A DNA stretch of 64,000 bases from Pseudomonas sp. ACM7 (GTDB lineage Bacteria > Pseudomonadota > Gammaproteobacteria > Pseudomonadales > Pseudomonadaceae), in contig NZ_CP024866.1 of NCBI RefSeq assembly GCF_004136015.1, positions 2,056,391 through 2,120,390 on the forward strand. The letters run 5' to 3'. Below, in pieces: positions 54,438-63,927 of this stretch. The position numbers and the translations under genes were made by a program. The notes beneath the pieces are model-generated. The model made no database searches. It worked only from the letters and a program-made list of their open reading frames with translations, and had not been told where the DNA came from. Every line of letters starts with the position of its first letter. Within the stretch, counting starts at the first letter, position 1.

Positions 54438-55558
54438 TAAGCGTGCTCCGCCAGAATCACATCGGCCGCGTGCTGCGGCATGCTGTAGAGGTCGGCCGTC
54501 TCGGCAAAGGCCAGACCATTGCGGCTCCAGGCCGCCCGTGCTTGAGCGTCGTTCAACATACCGGTCAGGTACTGAGTCAGTTGCGCCTGATCGAAAGGCT
54601 CTTCCAGCACCAGACCGGCGTCGGCCTCGGCGATGTAATGGGCGTAACCACACACCGCACTCACCAGCACCGGCAACCCGGCCACCAGGGCTTCGAGCAA
54701 CACGGTTCCGGTGTTTTCGTTGTACGCCGGGTGAATCAACAGATCGGCGCCGAGCAGAAAACGCGGGATGTCGCTGCGGCCCTTGAGGAACGTCACGTTA
54801 TCGCCGAGCCCCAATGTGGCGCTCTGCATCTGGAATAATTTGGGGTCGTCCTGGCCAATTACAAACAGCCGGGTGCGTTTCTTCAGATCGGCGGGCAATG
54901 CGGCCAGCGCCTTGAGGCTGCGATCCACACCTTTGGTCTTAAACCCGGAGCCGATTTGCACCAGCAGCAGATCATCGTCTTTCAGGTTGAATTCGCGACG
55001 GAATTCGGCACGGATCTCGGCGGCATTCGCCGGCGCGCGACGGTCCTGAGAGATACCCGGCGGCAGCAAATGGAAGCGCTCAAGCGGCGTGTCGTAATGC
55101 TTGATGAACAGTGGCTGCTGAACTTCGGAAATCATCAGCACTTCGGTCTTGGCATCCTTGGCGAACACCGCGCGTTCGTACTCGGCGAAGTGCCGGTAGC
55201 GGCCCCAACGGCGGTACAGCGAGTTGCGCAGGTTTTGCGCCTTGTCTTCGAAGCAGCCGTCGGCGGCGTAGTAGACGTCCAGACCCGGCATTTTGTTGAA
55301 GCCGATCAAACGGTCCACCGGACGCTTGGCCAGATCCGCTTCCATCCATTCGCTGAGTTTCTCGTTGCGTCGATGATTGAAGAACGCCTTGACCGGCGCC
55401 ACCAACACTTCGAAGCCCGGTGGAATGTCGCCTTCCCAGATCAGCGTGTAGACCCGAATCTGATGGCCGCGTTGCTGACATTCCAGGGCGATGCGCATGA
55501 AATCGCGCTGCAAGCCCCCGAATGGAAAGTACTTGTACAAGACGAATGCCAATTGCAT
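54437..55558 (-). CDS. waaG: LPS core glycosyltransferase I WaaG
   Basis: 373 residues, GT4 family. FPFGGLQRDFMRIALECQQRG (acceptor site start), GSGFKTKGVDRSLKALAAL and the E-x7-E donor motif NENTGTVLLEALVAGLPVLV are present. It adds the first outer-core hexose (GalN/Glc) to heptose II. The gene overlaps the waaC stop by 1 base. A probable periphery-membrane enzyme on the cytoplasmic side. Confidence 0.95.
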   Translation of the reverse strand: MQLAFVLYKYFPFGGLQRDFMRIALECQQRGHQIRVYTLIWEGDIPPGFEVLVAPVKAFFNHRRNEKLSEWMEADLAKRPVDRLIGFNKMPGLDVYYAADGCFEDKAQNLRNSLYRRWGRYRHFAEYERAVFAKDAKTEVLMISEVQQPLFIKHYDTPLERFHLLPPGISQDRRAPANAAEIRAEFRREFNLKDDDLLLVQIGSGFKTKGVDRSLKALAALPADLKKRTRLFVIGQDDPKLFQMQSATLGLGDNVTFLKGRSDIPRFLLGADLLIHPAYNENTGTVLLEALVAGLPVLVSAVCGYAHYIAEADAGLVLEEPFDQAQLTQYLTGMLNDAQARAAWSRNGLAFAETADLYSMPQHAADVILAEHA

Positions 55559-56619
55559 CAGCGCAGCTCCTCAGCCAGTAACAACGTGCTCAGTCGGGTC
55601 GCGACACGCTCGGGATTCAGACGCGTGAAGCACAGGGGCCACTCGCGTTTAAGGTCAAACTGACGGGCATCTTGGGCCGTCGGTTGATACGTACATTTCT
55701 TTTGCAGACACGGCGCGCAAGGGAAATCGCTGGCGATGTGAATCTGCGCTTTACCGTAGGCACCGGTCAGGCCCGGGTTGGTCGGGCCGAACAACGATAT
55801 CGTCGGCACGTCTAGCGCAGCGGCGAGGTGACCGAGGCCGGTGTCCACCGCCACGCAGGCTTGCGCGCCGGCCAGCACTTTGCCGACACCCGCAAGATTC
55901 AGCTTGGGCAGCACTTCGACGTGCCTCATGTCTTTGGCGATGCGTTCAGCCCGGGCTTTCTCGATCGGATTACCCCACGGCAGCTTCACCGCGACACCGA
56001 GATAGCCGACGCGCTCGGCCAACTCGCGCCAGTAGGCTTCAGGCCAGTGTTTGGTGTCCCACGTGGTGCCGTGCAGGAACACCACATAAGGATTCTTGCG
56101 CGGCAATTCCACCAGTCGCTCGACGTTCAGGCCGTAATCGCCCAAGCCTTTGGGCAAGTCGTAACCCAGGGCCACGGCAAACAGCTGACGCACCCGCTCC
56201 ACCGCGTGTTGCCCACGGGCCACGGCCAGACGCCGGGAATAAAAGCGTGCGGCAATCGGCTCACGGGCCGAGTTTTTATCCAGCCCGGCCACCGGGGCTT
56301 TGGCGTATCGGGTCAGCAACGCACTTTTCAGCAAGCCCTGGGCATCGATCACCAAATCATATTTGTTAGCGCGAACGCTTTGCTTGAAGCGCTTCCACTC
56401 GCCACTCTTGATGGTCTGCCAGATGTTTTTGCGCCAGCGACGGATCGCGACGGGAATCACCTTGTCCACGGCCGGGTGCCAGGTCGGGATTTCGGCGAAG
56501 CCTTCTTCCACCACCCAGTCGAACTGGATGCCGGGGATCGCCCGTGCCGCGTCGGTCAGCGCCGGCAACGCGTGAATCACGTCGCCCAGCGAAGAAGTCT
56601 TGATCAGCAGTACCCGCAA
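55558..56619 (-). CDS. waaC: LPS heptosyltransferase I WaaC
   Basis: 353 residues starting at TTG 56619 (MRVLLIKTSSLGDVIHALPA). GT9 family with the motifs KTSSLGDVIHALPALTDA at the N-terminus and VDTGLGHLAAALDVPTISLFGPTNP in the donor half. It attaches the first heptose to Kdo. The TTG start and only 1 base after the waaF stop suggest reduced, coupled translation. The C-terminus binds the next gene by a 1-base overlap. Confidence 0.95.
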   Translation of the reverse strand: MRVLLIKTSSLGDVIHALPALTDAARAIPGIQFDWVVEEGFAEIPTWHPAVDKVIPVAIRRWRKNIWQTIKSGEWKRFKQSVRANKYDLVIDAQGLLKSALLTRYAKAPVAGLDKNSAREPIAARFYSRRLAVARGQHAVERVRQLFAVALGYDLPKGLGDYGLNVERLVELPRKNPYVVFLHGTTWDTKHWPEAYWRELAERVGYLGVAVKLPWGNPIEKARAERIAKDMRHVEVLPKLNLAGVGKVLAGAQACVAVDTGLGHLAAALDVPTISLFGPTNPGLTGAYGKAQIHIASDFPCAPCLQKKCTYQPTAQDARQFDLKREWPLCFTRLNPERVATRLSTLLLAEELR

Positions 56620-56620
56620 A

Positions 56621-57655
56621 CTATTTGACCTCGACCACAGTGCCTTGCAAACGCTGCAAGGCTTCGTTCACCGCTTGCGGCATGAGCTGGCGCAGGCAGT
56701 TGTAATGACCGAAACGGCACGTGCGATCGAAGCAGGGGCTGCATTCGATGCCCAGGCGCACGATCTCGACGTGCTCGGCCAGTGGCGGCGTGAAACCCGG
56801 CGACGTCGAGCCGTAGACTGCCACCAACGGGCGATTCAGCGCAGCGGCGACGTGCATCAGGCCGGAGTCGTTGGACACCACCGCATCGGCGCAGGACATC
56901 AGATCGATGGCTTCGGCCAGGGAGGTGCCGCCGCTGAGGTTCACCGACTCTTCACGCAAACCGGGAATCAGCCGCGAACGGATGTCTTCGCCGACGGCGT
57001 GATCGTTTTTCGAACCGAACAGCCAGACTTGCCAGCCTTCGCGGATCTTCGCTTCGGCAACCTTGGCATAGTGCTCGGACGGCCAGCGCTTGGACTCGCC
57101 GAACTCGGCACCGGGGCACAGCGCCAACACCGGGCGGTCGAGGGCCAGGCCGAACTTGGCCATTGCCGCCTCGCGCGTGACCGGGTCAATCTGCAGGCTC
57201 GGCCGTGGATAAGGTGTCGGCAGCTCGGCACCGGGCTCGTAAGCCAGGGCCATGAAGCGTTCGATCATCAGCGGGTAACGTTCTTTATCCAGTGTGCGCA
57301 CGTCATTGAGCAGGCCGTAGCGGAACTCGCCACGCCAGCCGGTGCGTTTCGGGATGCCGGCGAAGAACGGCACCAATGCCGACTTCAGGGAATTGGGCAG
57401 CAGGATCGCCTGGTCGTACTGGCCAGCCAGGGATTTGCCGATGCGCCGACGCGTCGCCAGCTCCAAAGCCCCGTGACCGAGCGGAAAGCTCAAGGCCTGG
57501 CGTACTTCGGGCATGCGCTCAAGAATCGGCCGGCTCCACTCGGGGGCCAGCACGTCGATTTCGCATTGCGGGTGGCGCTGCTTGAGACACTGAAACAGTG
57601 TCTGCGCCATCACCATGTCACCGACCCAACTGGGCCCAACGATCAGAATTTTCAT
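56621..57655 (-). CDS. waaF: LPS heptosyltransferase II WaaF
   Basis: 344 residues from ATG 57655 (MKILIVGPSWVGDMVMAQTL). GT9 family with LFGSKNDHAVGEDI, VVSNDSGLMHVAAALNRPLVAVYGSTSP and the FTPPLAEHVEIVRL motif. It adds heptose II. A 9-bp hairpin (57675-57696) lies 20 bases upstream of the start, possibly limiting initiation. It heads the waaF-waaC-waaG-waaP-wapP-wapQ-double kinase operon. In PAO1 ilvE lies upstream; here it is absent and REPs occupy the gap. Confidence 0.96.
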   Translation of the reverse strand: MKILIVGPSWVGDMVMAQTLFQCLKQRHPQCEIDVLAPEWSRPILERMPEVRQALSFPLGHGALELATRRRIGKSLAGQYDQAILLPNSLKSALVPFFAGIPKRTGWRGEFRYGLLNDVRTLDKERYPLMIERFMALAYEPGAELPTPYPRPSLQIDPVTREAAMAKFGLALDRPVLALCPGAEFGESKRWPSEHYAKVAEAKIREGWQVWLFGSKNDHAVGEDIRSRLIPGLREESVNLSGGTSLAEAIDLMSCADAVVSNDSGLMHVAAALNRPLVAVYGSTSPGFTPPLAEHVEIVRLGIECSPCFDRTCRFGHYNCLRQLMPQAVNEALQRLQGTVVEVK

Positions 57656-57674
57656 GTGGTTTCCATAAACGAGC

Positions 57675-57696
57675 CGGGGAGGCATACGCCTCCCCG
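57675..57696. other. Hairpin 20 bases upstream of waaF
   Basis: cggggaggc (57675-57683) and gcctccccg (57688-57696) pair as a perfect 9-bp stem around loop atac, immediately upstream of the waaF ribosome-binding region. It could be a 5'-UTR structure or a remnant terminator of whatever transcript enters from the REP side. Confidence 0.6.
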
Positions 57697-57775
57697 CCTC
57701 GAGAATCACTGCGGGAGCAAGGCTGCTTGCGATGGGTCATCACCTTCAACATTATTGTCGACTGTCATTCCGCTA

Positions 57776-57932
57776 TCGCGAGCAAGCTCGCTCCCACATT
57801 GGGATTTGGTGTACATCGATCTGCGAAACAATGCAGATCTACTGTGGGAGCGGGCTTGCTCGCGAAGGCGCAGTGTCAGTCACTATAGAGGCTGAATGTG
57901 ACGGCCTCTTCGCGAGCAAGCCCGCTCCCACA
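57776..57932. repeat. REP cluster, family A (three or four copies)
   Basis: Copies at 57776-57799 (with gctcg variant), 57843-57867 and 57907-57932 alternate in orientation, and a mutated copy stands near 57709-57735 (gcgggagcaaggctgcttgc). The cluster fills the gap between waaF and glnE. It may be the oldest or most active insertion point of this family in the window, as one copy is degraded and others are intact. Confidence 0.85.
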
Positions 57933-57947
57933 TTTGAATTGTGTCGC

Positions 57948-60887
57948 TTAACTCAATCCCAGCTCGCGCCAGATCCGCACTACCTGCCGCCGTTCGTCCA
58001 CGAACTGGTCGCCCGGTATCACCCCGGCGTCCTTCTGCAAGGCCTGCCGGTGAGCGGCTGAACGGTAGGCTTTATAGGCCTCGCGCAACAGGCTGGCATC
58101 TTCGGCGGGCATCAGCCCTTCCTCCTCCAGCCCTTCCAGAATGCGGATATTGTCAGTCCAGCGCAGCAATGGCGGGTGCGATTCGGACCACGCCAGGGCC
58201 GCGTATTGCACCATAAATTCAATATCGACGATACCTCCGGCGTCCTGCTTGAGATCGAACGGCGCCGTGGCCTCGAAGGCATTTGCCCCGGTGCCCGCCG
58301 CGGTGCTCTTGCTGCCAAGGTTATCGCGCATTTTGGCGCGCATCTCACTGACCTCCTGGCGCAAGGTTGCAAGGTCCCGCGACTTGCCCAATACCGCCGC
58401 GCGGACTTTCTCGAACGCCTGGCCGACGTCCGGACTGCCCACCAGCACCCGCGCCCGCACCAGCGCCTGATGTTCCCAGGTCCAGGCTTCATTTTCCTGA
58501 TACCGGGCAAACGCACCGAGCGAACTCACCAGCAACCCCGACGCACCGGAAGGTCGCAGGCGCATATCGACTTCATACAGCTGACCGGAGTTGGTCTGGG
58601 CCGTGAGCAAGTGAATGATCCGCTGCCCCAGCCGAGTGAAAAATTGCGCACCGTCGATAGGTTTCGGCCCGTCGGTTTCCGCCTGCGGATCGCCATCGTG
58701 AATGAACACCAGGTCCAGGTCCGAACCATGCCCCAGTTCCAGACCGCCGACTTTCCCATAACCGACAATGATGAAGCCGGGATCGCACAAGGTGCCGTCG
58801 GTACGCAGCGGCGTGCCGTATTTGGCCACGGTCTGGCGCCAGGCCAGGGCCAGCACTTGTTCCAGGATCGCTTCGGCGAGCCAGGTCAGGTAATCACTGA
58901 CCTTCATCAACGGCAGGCTGCCGGCGATTTCCGAAGCGGCGACCCGTAAACGGTGCGCCAGTTTGAAATGCCGCAGGGCTTCCATTTGCTGTTCGAGGTC
59001 GTCTTCGGGAATCCGCGTCAAACGCTCGCGTAACTCGGCAGCCAGTTCCGGCGCCAGCGGCGGCTTGAACAGCCGACCTTCGTTGAGCAATTCGTCGAGC
59101 AGCAGCGGGAAGCGGGTGATCTGTTCGGCGATCCACGGGCTCGCGGCGCACAAGGTCAACAAACGTCGCAGCGCGCCGGGATTCTCGGTCAGCAACACCA
59201 GATACGCGGAACGACGGGCCACGGCTTCCACCAGCGGCAATACTCTTTCCAGCACCAGATCCGGATTGGCGTGCTCCACGGCCTGAGCCAGCAACCGCGG
59301 AATAAAGGCATCAAGGCGCTCACGCCCCAAGCGCTGCATCGCCCGCAACTGCGGGCTGCTGCGCAAACCGGCCAACGCTTTCAGGGCTTTGGTGGCATCA
59401 GCGAAACCGCCCTCTTCCAACTGACGGCAAGCGGCCTCTTCATCCTGAGCCTCTTCCCACAACGGCAGCCATTCGCCACCGACCACCACTTCGCTTTCGG
59501 TGCCTTCCTCTTCGTCGGGATCGGCGATCACCTGACCAAAGTGCCAAGCCACGCGGCCACGCCAATACATCAGCTGCTCATGGAAAGCCTCCCAGTCGGC
59601 GAAGCCCAACATAAAGGCAATGCGCGCCTGATCCTGAGCACCGTCGGGCAGCATCTGGGTCTGGCGGTCGGCAATCGCCTGGATCGCGTGCTCGGTGTAA
59701 CGCAAGAATTCGTAGCCTTCGCGCAGTTCGCTGATCACCGCCGGCGGCAGGTAACCCTGACCTTCCAGCGTGCTCAGTACTTTTAATAGAGGACGTTGCT
59801 GCAGACTCAGGTCGCGGCCACCGTGGATCAACTGGAACGCCTGGGCGATAAATTCGACTTCACGAATGCCACCGGAGCCGAGCTTGATGTTGTCGGCCAT
59901 GCCCTTGCGTCGGACTTCTTGCTGAATCAGCTGCTTCATGGTGCGCAGCGCTTCGATGGCCGAGAAGTCGAGGTAACGCCGGTAAACGAACGGCCGCAGC
60001 ATCTCTTGCAATTGCGCGCCGGCCACTTGATCGCCGGCCACCACCCGCGACTTGATCATCGCATAGCGTTCCCAGTCGCGACCCTGATCCTGGTAATACT
60101 GCTCCAGCGCGTTGAAGCTCAGCACCAATGCGCCGGCCGAACCGTAAGGCCGCAGGCGCATGTCGACGCGGAATACAAAACCGTCGACGGTCATCGGGTC
60201 CAACGCCTTGATCAGGCGCTGGCCGAGACGAATGAAAAATTCCTGGTTATCCAGCGAGCGTTTGACGCCGACGGTTTCGCCGCCCTCGGGATAGGCGAAG
60301 ATCAGGTCGATGTCCGACGACAGATTGAGTTCCACCGCGCCGAGCTTGCCCATGCCGAGAATGACCATCTGCTGCGGCTCGCCGCTGCGCCGGCCAGTCG
60401 GCACGCCGAACTGCTGACAATGCCGCGAGTACAACCACTGATAAGCCTGATCGATGCTGGCATCGGCCATGTCCGAGAGGTCGCGACAGGTCTGGGTCAG
60501 ATCGCACTGACGCGTCAGGTCGCGCCAGATGATCCGCACTTGATGGCGGGTACGTTGACGACGCAGGGCGCGACCGAGCCCATCGTCGGTTTCTGCTGCA
60601 TTCACCGCTGCCGCAATCTGTGCGCACAGCTCGCCGGGCGCAAAACGTCGGTCCAGCTCACCGGACTGCACCAGCTCCAGCAACATCAGTGGGTCGCGCA
60701 CACTCTGTTCAATCACGAAGTCGCTGGCAGCGGTGACGCGGGCAAATTGCGCCCAGCGTTCAGGCGTCCAGTTGGACAGACCATGGTCATTGTCCAGCCC
60801 GGCGACGGCCGTACGGAACGACTGCTCGGCACGGGTGACAAACGGCAGGAGGATGCCAGGCAGTTCGGCAAGCGAAGGGAGGCTCAT
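57948..60887 (-). CDS. glnE: Bifunctional glutamine synthetase adenylyltransferase/deadenylylase
   Basis: 979 residues. Two nucleotidyltransferase halves: the N-terminal deadenylylase with LSSDIDLIFAYPEGGETV (about 200) and the C-terminal adenylylase with HGSDLDLVFIHDGDPQ (about 730), separated by a helical region (DNIKLGSGGIREVEFIAQAF). It adjusts GlnA activity under PII control. AAGGAT precedes the ATG. Length normal. Confidence 0.97.
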   Translation of the reverse strand: MSLPSLAELPGILLPFVTRAEQSFRTAVAGLDNDHGLSNWTPERWAQFARVTAASDFVIEQSVRDPLMLLELVQSGELDRRFAPGELCAQIAAAVNAAETDDGLGRALRRQRTRHQVRIIWRDLTRQCDLTQTCRDLSDMADASIDQAYQWLYSRHCQQFGVPTGRRSGEPQQMVILGMGKLGAVELNLSSDIDLIFAYPEGGETVGVKRSLDNQEFFIRLGQRLIKALDPMTVDGFVFRVDMRLRPYGSAGALVLSFNALEQYYQDQGRDWERYAMIKSRVVAGDQVAGAQLQEMLRPFVYRRYLDFSAIEALRTMKQLIQQEVRRKGMADNIKLGSGGIREVEFIAQAFQLIHGGRDLSLQQRPLLKVLSTLEGQGYLPPAVISELREGYEFLRYTEHAIQAIADRQTQMLPDGAQDQARIAFMLGFADWEAFHEQLMYWRGRVAWHFGQVIADPDEEEGTESEVVVGGEWLPLWEEAQDEEAACRQLEEGGFADATKALKALAGLRSSPQLRAMQRLGRERLDAFIPRLLAQAVEHANPDLVLERVLPLVEAVARRSAYLVLLTENPGALRRLLTLCAASPWIAEQITRFPLLLDELLNEGRLFKPPLAPELAAELRERLTRIPEDDLEQQMEALRHFKLAHRLRVAASEIAGSLPLMKVSDYLTWLAEAILEQVLALAWRQTVAKYGTPLRTDGTLCDPGFIIVGYGKVGGLELGHGSDLDLVFIHDGDPQAETDGPKPIDGAQFFTRLGQRIIHLLTAQTNSGQLYEVDMRLRPSGASGLLVSSLGAFARYQENEAWTWEHQALVRARVLVGSPDVGQAFEKVRAAVLGKSRDLATLRQEVSEMRAKMRDNLGSKSTAAGTGANAFEATAPFDLKQDAGGIVDIEFMVQYAALAWSESHPPLLRWTDNIRILEGLEEEGLMPAEDASLLREAYKAYRSAAHRQALQKDAGVIPGDQFVDERRQVVRIWRELGLS

Positions 60888-61093
60888 GGTCTATCCTTGA
60901 TCGGCGTGTAGAGGGCTGCATGTAGTGATTCGCCAGAATGCACTACGTGATCGACTGTCGAACAAAGGTTAGAAATAGCTGAAATTTCTTTATTTTTGGC
61001 AGACAGCATCAAGCTTTCACCTTTTCTGGTTGGCAAAAGACCAACCTTAACGATTATTCTCACAACGCAGCTGGAGGCCACAAGCCGTTCATC

Positions 61094-61108
61094 TGTAGTT
61101 TTACTACT
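61094..61108. promoter_or_regulatory. Operator-like palindrome 1 upstream of aceE
   Basis: tGTAGT-ttt-ACTACt: a 5+5 palindrome with 3-base centre, centre at 61101. The form fits operators of the FadR/PdhR branch of GntR regulators (GT...AC halves), but the regulator is not identified. A second copy lies 52 bp away. Confidence 0.65.
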
Positions 61109-61145
61109 CGTATATACATTCGAAAGGCTGAAATGCCCGAAGATT

Positions 61146-61160
61146 TGTAGTAAAACTACA
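61146..61160. promoter_or_regulatory. Operator-like palindrome 2 upstream of aceE
   Basis: tGTAGT-aaa-ACTACa: the same GTAGT/ACTAC halves with aaa in place of ttt, centre at 61153. The 52-bp distance to site 1 is close to five turns of B-DNA, so two bound dimers would lie on the same face, as in co-operative or looping repression. Confidence 0.65.
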
Positions 61161-61270
61161 CGCCGCCGGAACAACCTCTCGGCAATCCAAGAATTTATAT
61201 CGTCTGCCCACAAGGCCAGTCGCAAACTCAGGCAACCGATTCTGGAAGCCTTTCCGCCCTGGAGCAAGCC

Positions 61271-63916
61271 ATGCAAGACCTCGATCCCGTCGAAACCCAG
61301 GAATGGCTGGACGCCCTGGAATCGGTTCTCGACAAAGAAGGCGAAGACCGCGCTCACTATCTGATGACCCGTATGGGCGAACTCGCAACCCGTAGCGGTT
61401 CGCAATTGCCTTACGCCATCACCACGCCATACCGCAACACGATCCCTGTCACCCACGAAGCACGCATGCCTGGCGACCTGTTCATGGAACGCCGCATTCG
61501 CTCGTTGGTACGCTGGAACGCGATGGCCATGGTGATGCGTACGAACCTGAAAGATTCTGACCTGGGCGGTCACATCTCCAGCTTCGCCTCCAGCGCAACG
61601 CTGTATGACATCGGCTTCAACTATTTCTTCCAGGCCCCGACCGACGAACACGGCGGCGACCTGATCTACTTCCAGGGTCACACCTCGCCAGGCGTTTACG
61701 CCCGTGCGTTCATGGAAGGCCGCATCACCGAAGACCAGATGAACAACTTCCGTCAGGAAGTCGACGGTCAGGGCCTGTCGTCCTATCCGCACCCGTGGCT
61801 GATGCCTGATTTCTGGCAGTTCCCGACCGTATCCATGGGTCTGGGCCCTATCCAGGCGATCTACCAGGCACGCTTCATGAAGTACCTGGAAGCCCGTGGT
61901 TTCATCCCTGAAGGCAAGCAAAAAGTCTGGTGCTTCCTGGGCGACGGCGAGTGCGACGAGCCGGAATCCCTGGGCGCGATCTCGCTGGCTGGCCGCGAGA
62001 AGCTCGACAACCTGATCTTCGTTATTAACTGCAACCTGCAGCGCCTTGATGGCCCGGTTCGCGGCAACGGCAAGATCATCCAGGAACTCGAAGGCGTGTT
62101 CCGCGGTGCTCAGTGGAACGTGACCAAAGTCATCTGGGGCCGTTTCTGGGACCCACTGTTGGCCAAAGACGTCGACGGTATCCTGCAACGCCGCATGGAC
62201 GAAGTCATCGACGGCGAGTACCAGAACTACAAAGCCAAAGACGGCGCGTTCGTACGTGAACACTTCTTCAACTCGCCAGAACTCAAGGCGATGGTTGCTG
62301 ATCTGTCCGACGACGAGATCTGGAAACTCAACCGTGGCGGTCACGACCCGTACAAGGTCTACGCGGCGTACCACGAAGCGGTCAACCACAAAGAACAACC
62401 GACCGTCATCCTGGCCAAGACCATCAAAGGTTATGGCACCGGTGCCGGCGAAGCGAAGAACACTGCGCACAACACCAAGAAAGTTGATGTTGAAAGCCTG
62501 AAGCTGTTCCGCGATCGTTTCGACATTCCGGTCAAAGACGAAGAACTGGAAAACCTGCCGTTCTTCAAACCGGAACCAAACAGCGCTGAAGCCCGTTACC
62601 TGAGCGAGCGCCGCACTGCACTGGGCGGTTTCGTGCCACAGCGCCGTGCCAAAAGCTTCGACATCCCGACGCCATCGCTGGATACCCTCAAGGCAATCCT
62701 GGACGGCTCGGGCGACCGTGAAATTTCCACCACCATGGCGTTCGTGCGGATCCTCGCGCAACTGGTCAAGGACAAGGAAATCGGTCCGCGCATCGTCCCG
62801 ATCATCCCGGACGAAGCCCGTACCTTCGGTATGGAAGGCATGTTCCGTCAGTTGGGCATCTACTCCTCCGTCGGCCAGCTCTACGAGCCAGTCGATAAAG
62901 ACCAGGTGATGTTCTACAAGGAAGACAAGAAGGGCCAGATCCTCGAAGAAGGCATCAACGAAGCGGGCGCCATGAGCTCCTTCATCGCTGCCGGTACTTC
63001 GTACTCCAGCCACAACCAGCCAATGCTGCCGTTCTACATCTTCTACTCGATGTTCGGCTTCCAGCGTATCGGCGACCTCGCCTGGGCCGCTGGCGACAGC
63101 CGTACCCGTGGCTTCCTGATCGGCGGCACCGCCGGCCGGACCACGCTGAACGGCGAAGGCCTGCAACACGAAGACGGTCACAGCCACATCCTGGCTGCCA
63201 CCATCCCGAACTGCCGCACCTTTGATCCAACCTACGGCTACGAGCTGGCGGTGATCATCCAGGACGGCATGAAGAAGATGACCGAACAGCAGCAGGACGT
63301 TTTCTACTACATCACCGTGATGAACGAGTCCTACCAGCAGCCAGCCATGCCGGCCGGTGTCGAGGAAGGCATCATCAAGGGCATGTACCTGCTCGAGGAA
63401 GACACCCGCGAAGCGGCGCACCACGTTCAGCTGATGGGCTCCGGCACCATCCTGCGCGAAGTTCGCGAAGCGGCGAAAATCCTGCGTGAACAGTTCAACG
63501 TCGGCGCTGACGTGTGGAGCGTTACCAGCTTCAACGAACTGCGTCGCGATGGCCTGGCCGTAGAGCGCAGCAACCGTCTGCACCCGGGCCAGAAGCCAAA
63601 ACTGAGCTATGTCGAAGAGTGCCTGAACGGCCGTCAAGGTCCGGTCATCGCGTCTACCGACTACATGAAGCTGTTCGCTGAGCAAATTCGTCAGTGGGTC
63701 CCGTCCAAGGAATTCAAAGTCCTGGGCACCGACGGTTTCGGCCGCAGTGACAGCCGCAAGAAGCTGCGTCACTTCTTCGAAGTCGACCGTCATTTCGTGG
63801 TGTTGGCAGCCCTGGAAGCCTTGGCTGACCGTGGTGATATCGAACCTAAAGTGGTGGCTGAAGCCATCGCCAAGTTCGGGATCAACCCGGAAAAACGCAA
63901 CCCACTGGACTGCTGA
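61271..63916 (+). CDS. aceE: Pyruvate dehydrogenase E1 component
   Basis: 881 residues, homodimeric E1 type. It decarboxylates pyruvate and passes the acetyl group to AceF. The thiamine-binding motif GDGECDEPESLGA...NCNLQ (about 220) and the Mg residues are normal; FSSYPHPWLMP and GHDPYKVYAAY are conserved. GGAGC lies 7 bases before the ATG. aceF follows after 11 bases. Confidence 0.97.
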   Translation: MQDLDPVETQEWLDALESVLDKEGEDRAHYLMTRMGELATRSGSQLPYAITTPYRNTIPVTHEARMPGDLFMERRIRSLVRWNAMAMVMRTNLKDSDLGGHISSFASSATLYDIGFNYFFQAPTDEHGGDLIYFQGHTSPGVYARAFMEGRITEDQMNNFRQEVDGQGLSSYPHPWLMPDFWQFPTVSMGLGPIQAIYQARFMKYLEARGFIPEGKQKVWCFLGDGECDEPESLGAISLAGREKLDNLIFVINCNLQRLDGPVRGNGKIIQELEGVFRGAQWNVTKVIWGRFWDPLLAKDVDGILQRRMDEVIDGEYQNYKAKDGAFVREHFFNSPELKAMVADLSDDEIWKLNRGGHDPYKVYAAYHEAVNHKEQPTVILAKTIKGYGTGAGEAKNTAHNTKKVDVESLKLFRDRFDIPVKDEELENLPFFKPEPNSAEARYLSERRTALGGFVPQRRAKSFDIPTPSLDTLKAILDGSGDREISTTMAFVRILAQLVKDKEIGPRIVPIIPDEARTFGMEGMFRQLGIYSSVGQLYEPVDKDQVMFYKEDKKGQILEEGINEAGAMSSFIAAGTSYSSHNQPMLPFYIFYSMFGFQRIGDLAWAAGDSRTRGFLIGGTAGRTTLNGEGLQHEDGHSHILAATIPNCRTFDPTYGYELAVIIQDGMKKMTEQQQDVFYYITVMNESYQQPAMPAGVEEGIIKGMYLLEEDTREAAHHVQLMGSGTILREVREAAKILREQFNVGADVWSVTSFNELRRDGLAVERSNRLHPGQKPKLSYVEECLNGRQGPVIASTDYMKLFAEQIRQWVPSKEFKVLGTDGFGRSDSRKKLRHFFEVDRHFVVLAALEALADRGDIEPKVVAEAIAKFGINPEKRNPLDC

Positions 63917-63927
63917 GGAGACACTCT

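Larger units (their letters stand above)
60888..61270 (+). promoter_or_regulatory. aceEF upstream region with leader hairpins and operators
   Basis: This 383-bp gap holds no convincing gene. It contains ggttgg-caaaaga-ccaacc (61028-61046), two GTAGTnnnACTAC palindromes (listed separately), and AT-rich tatatacatt (61111-61120) as a possible -10 zone between the operators. GGAGC stands before the aceE ATG. It is probably the regulated promoter of the pyruvate dehydrogenase operon. Confidence 0.7.

Noticed and set aside
60884..63793. Open frame of 969 codons on the minus strand opposite aceE
   Set aside because: Lies wholly over aceE, whose identity is certain; the frame is a product of GC-rich third positions.
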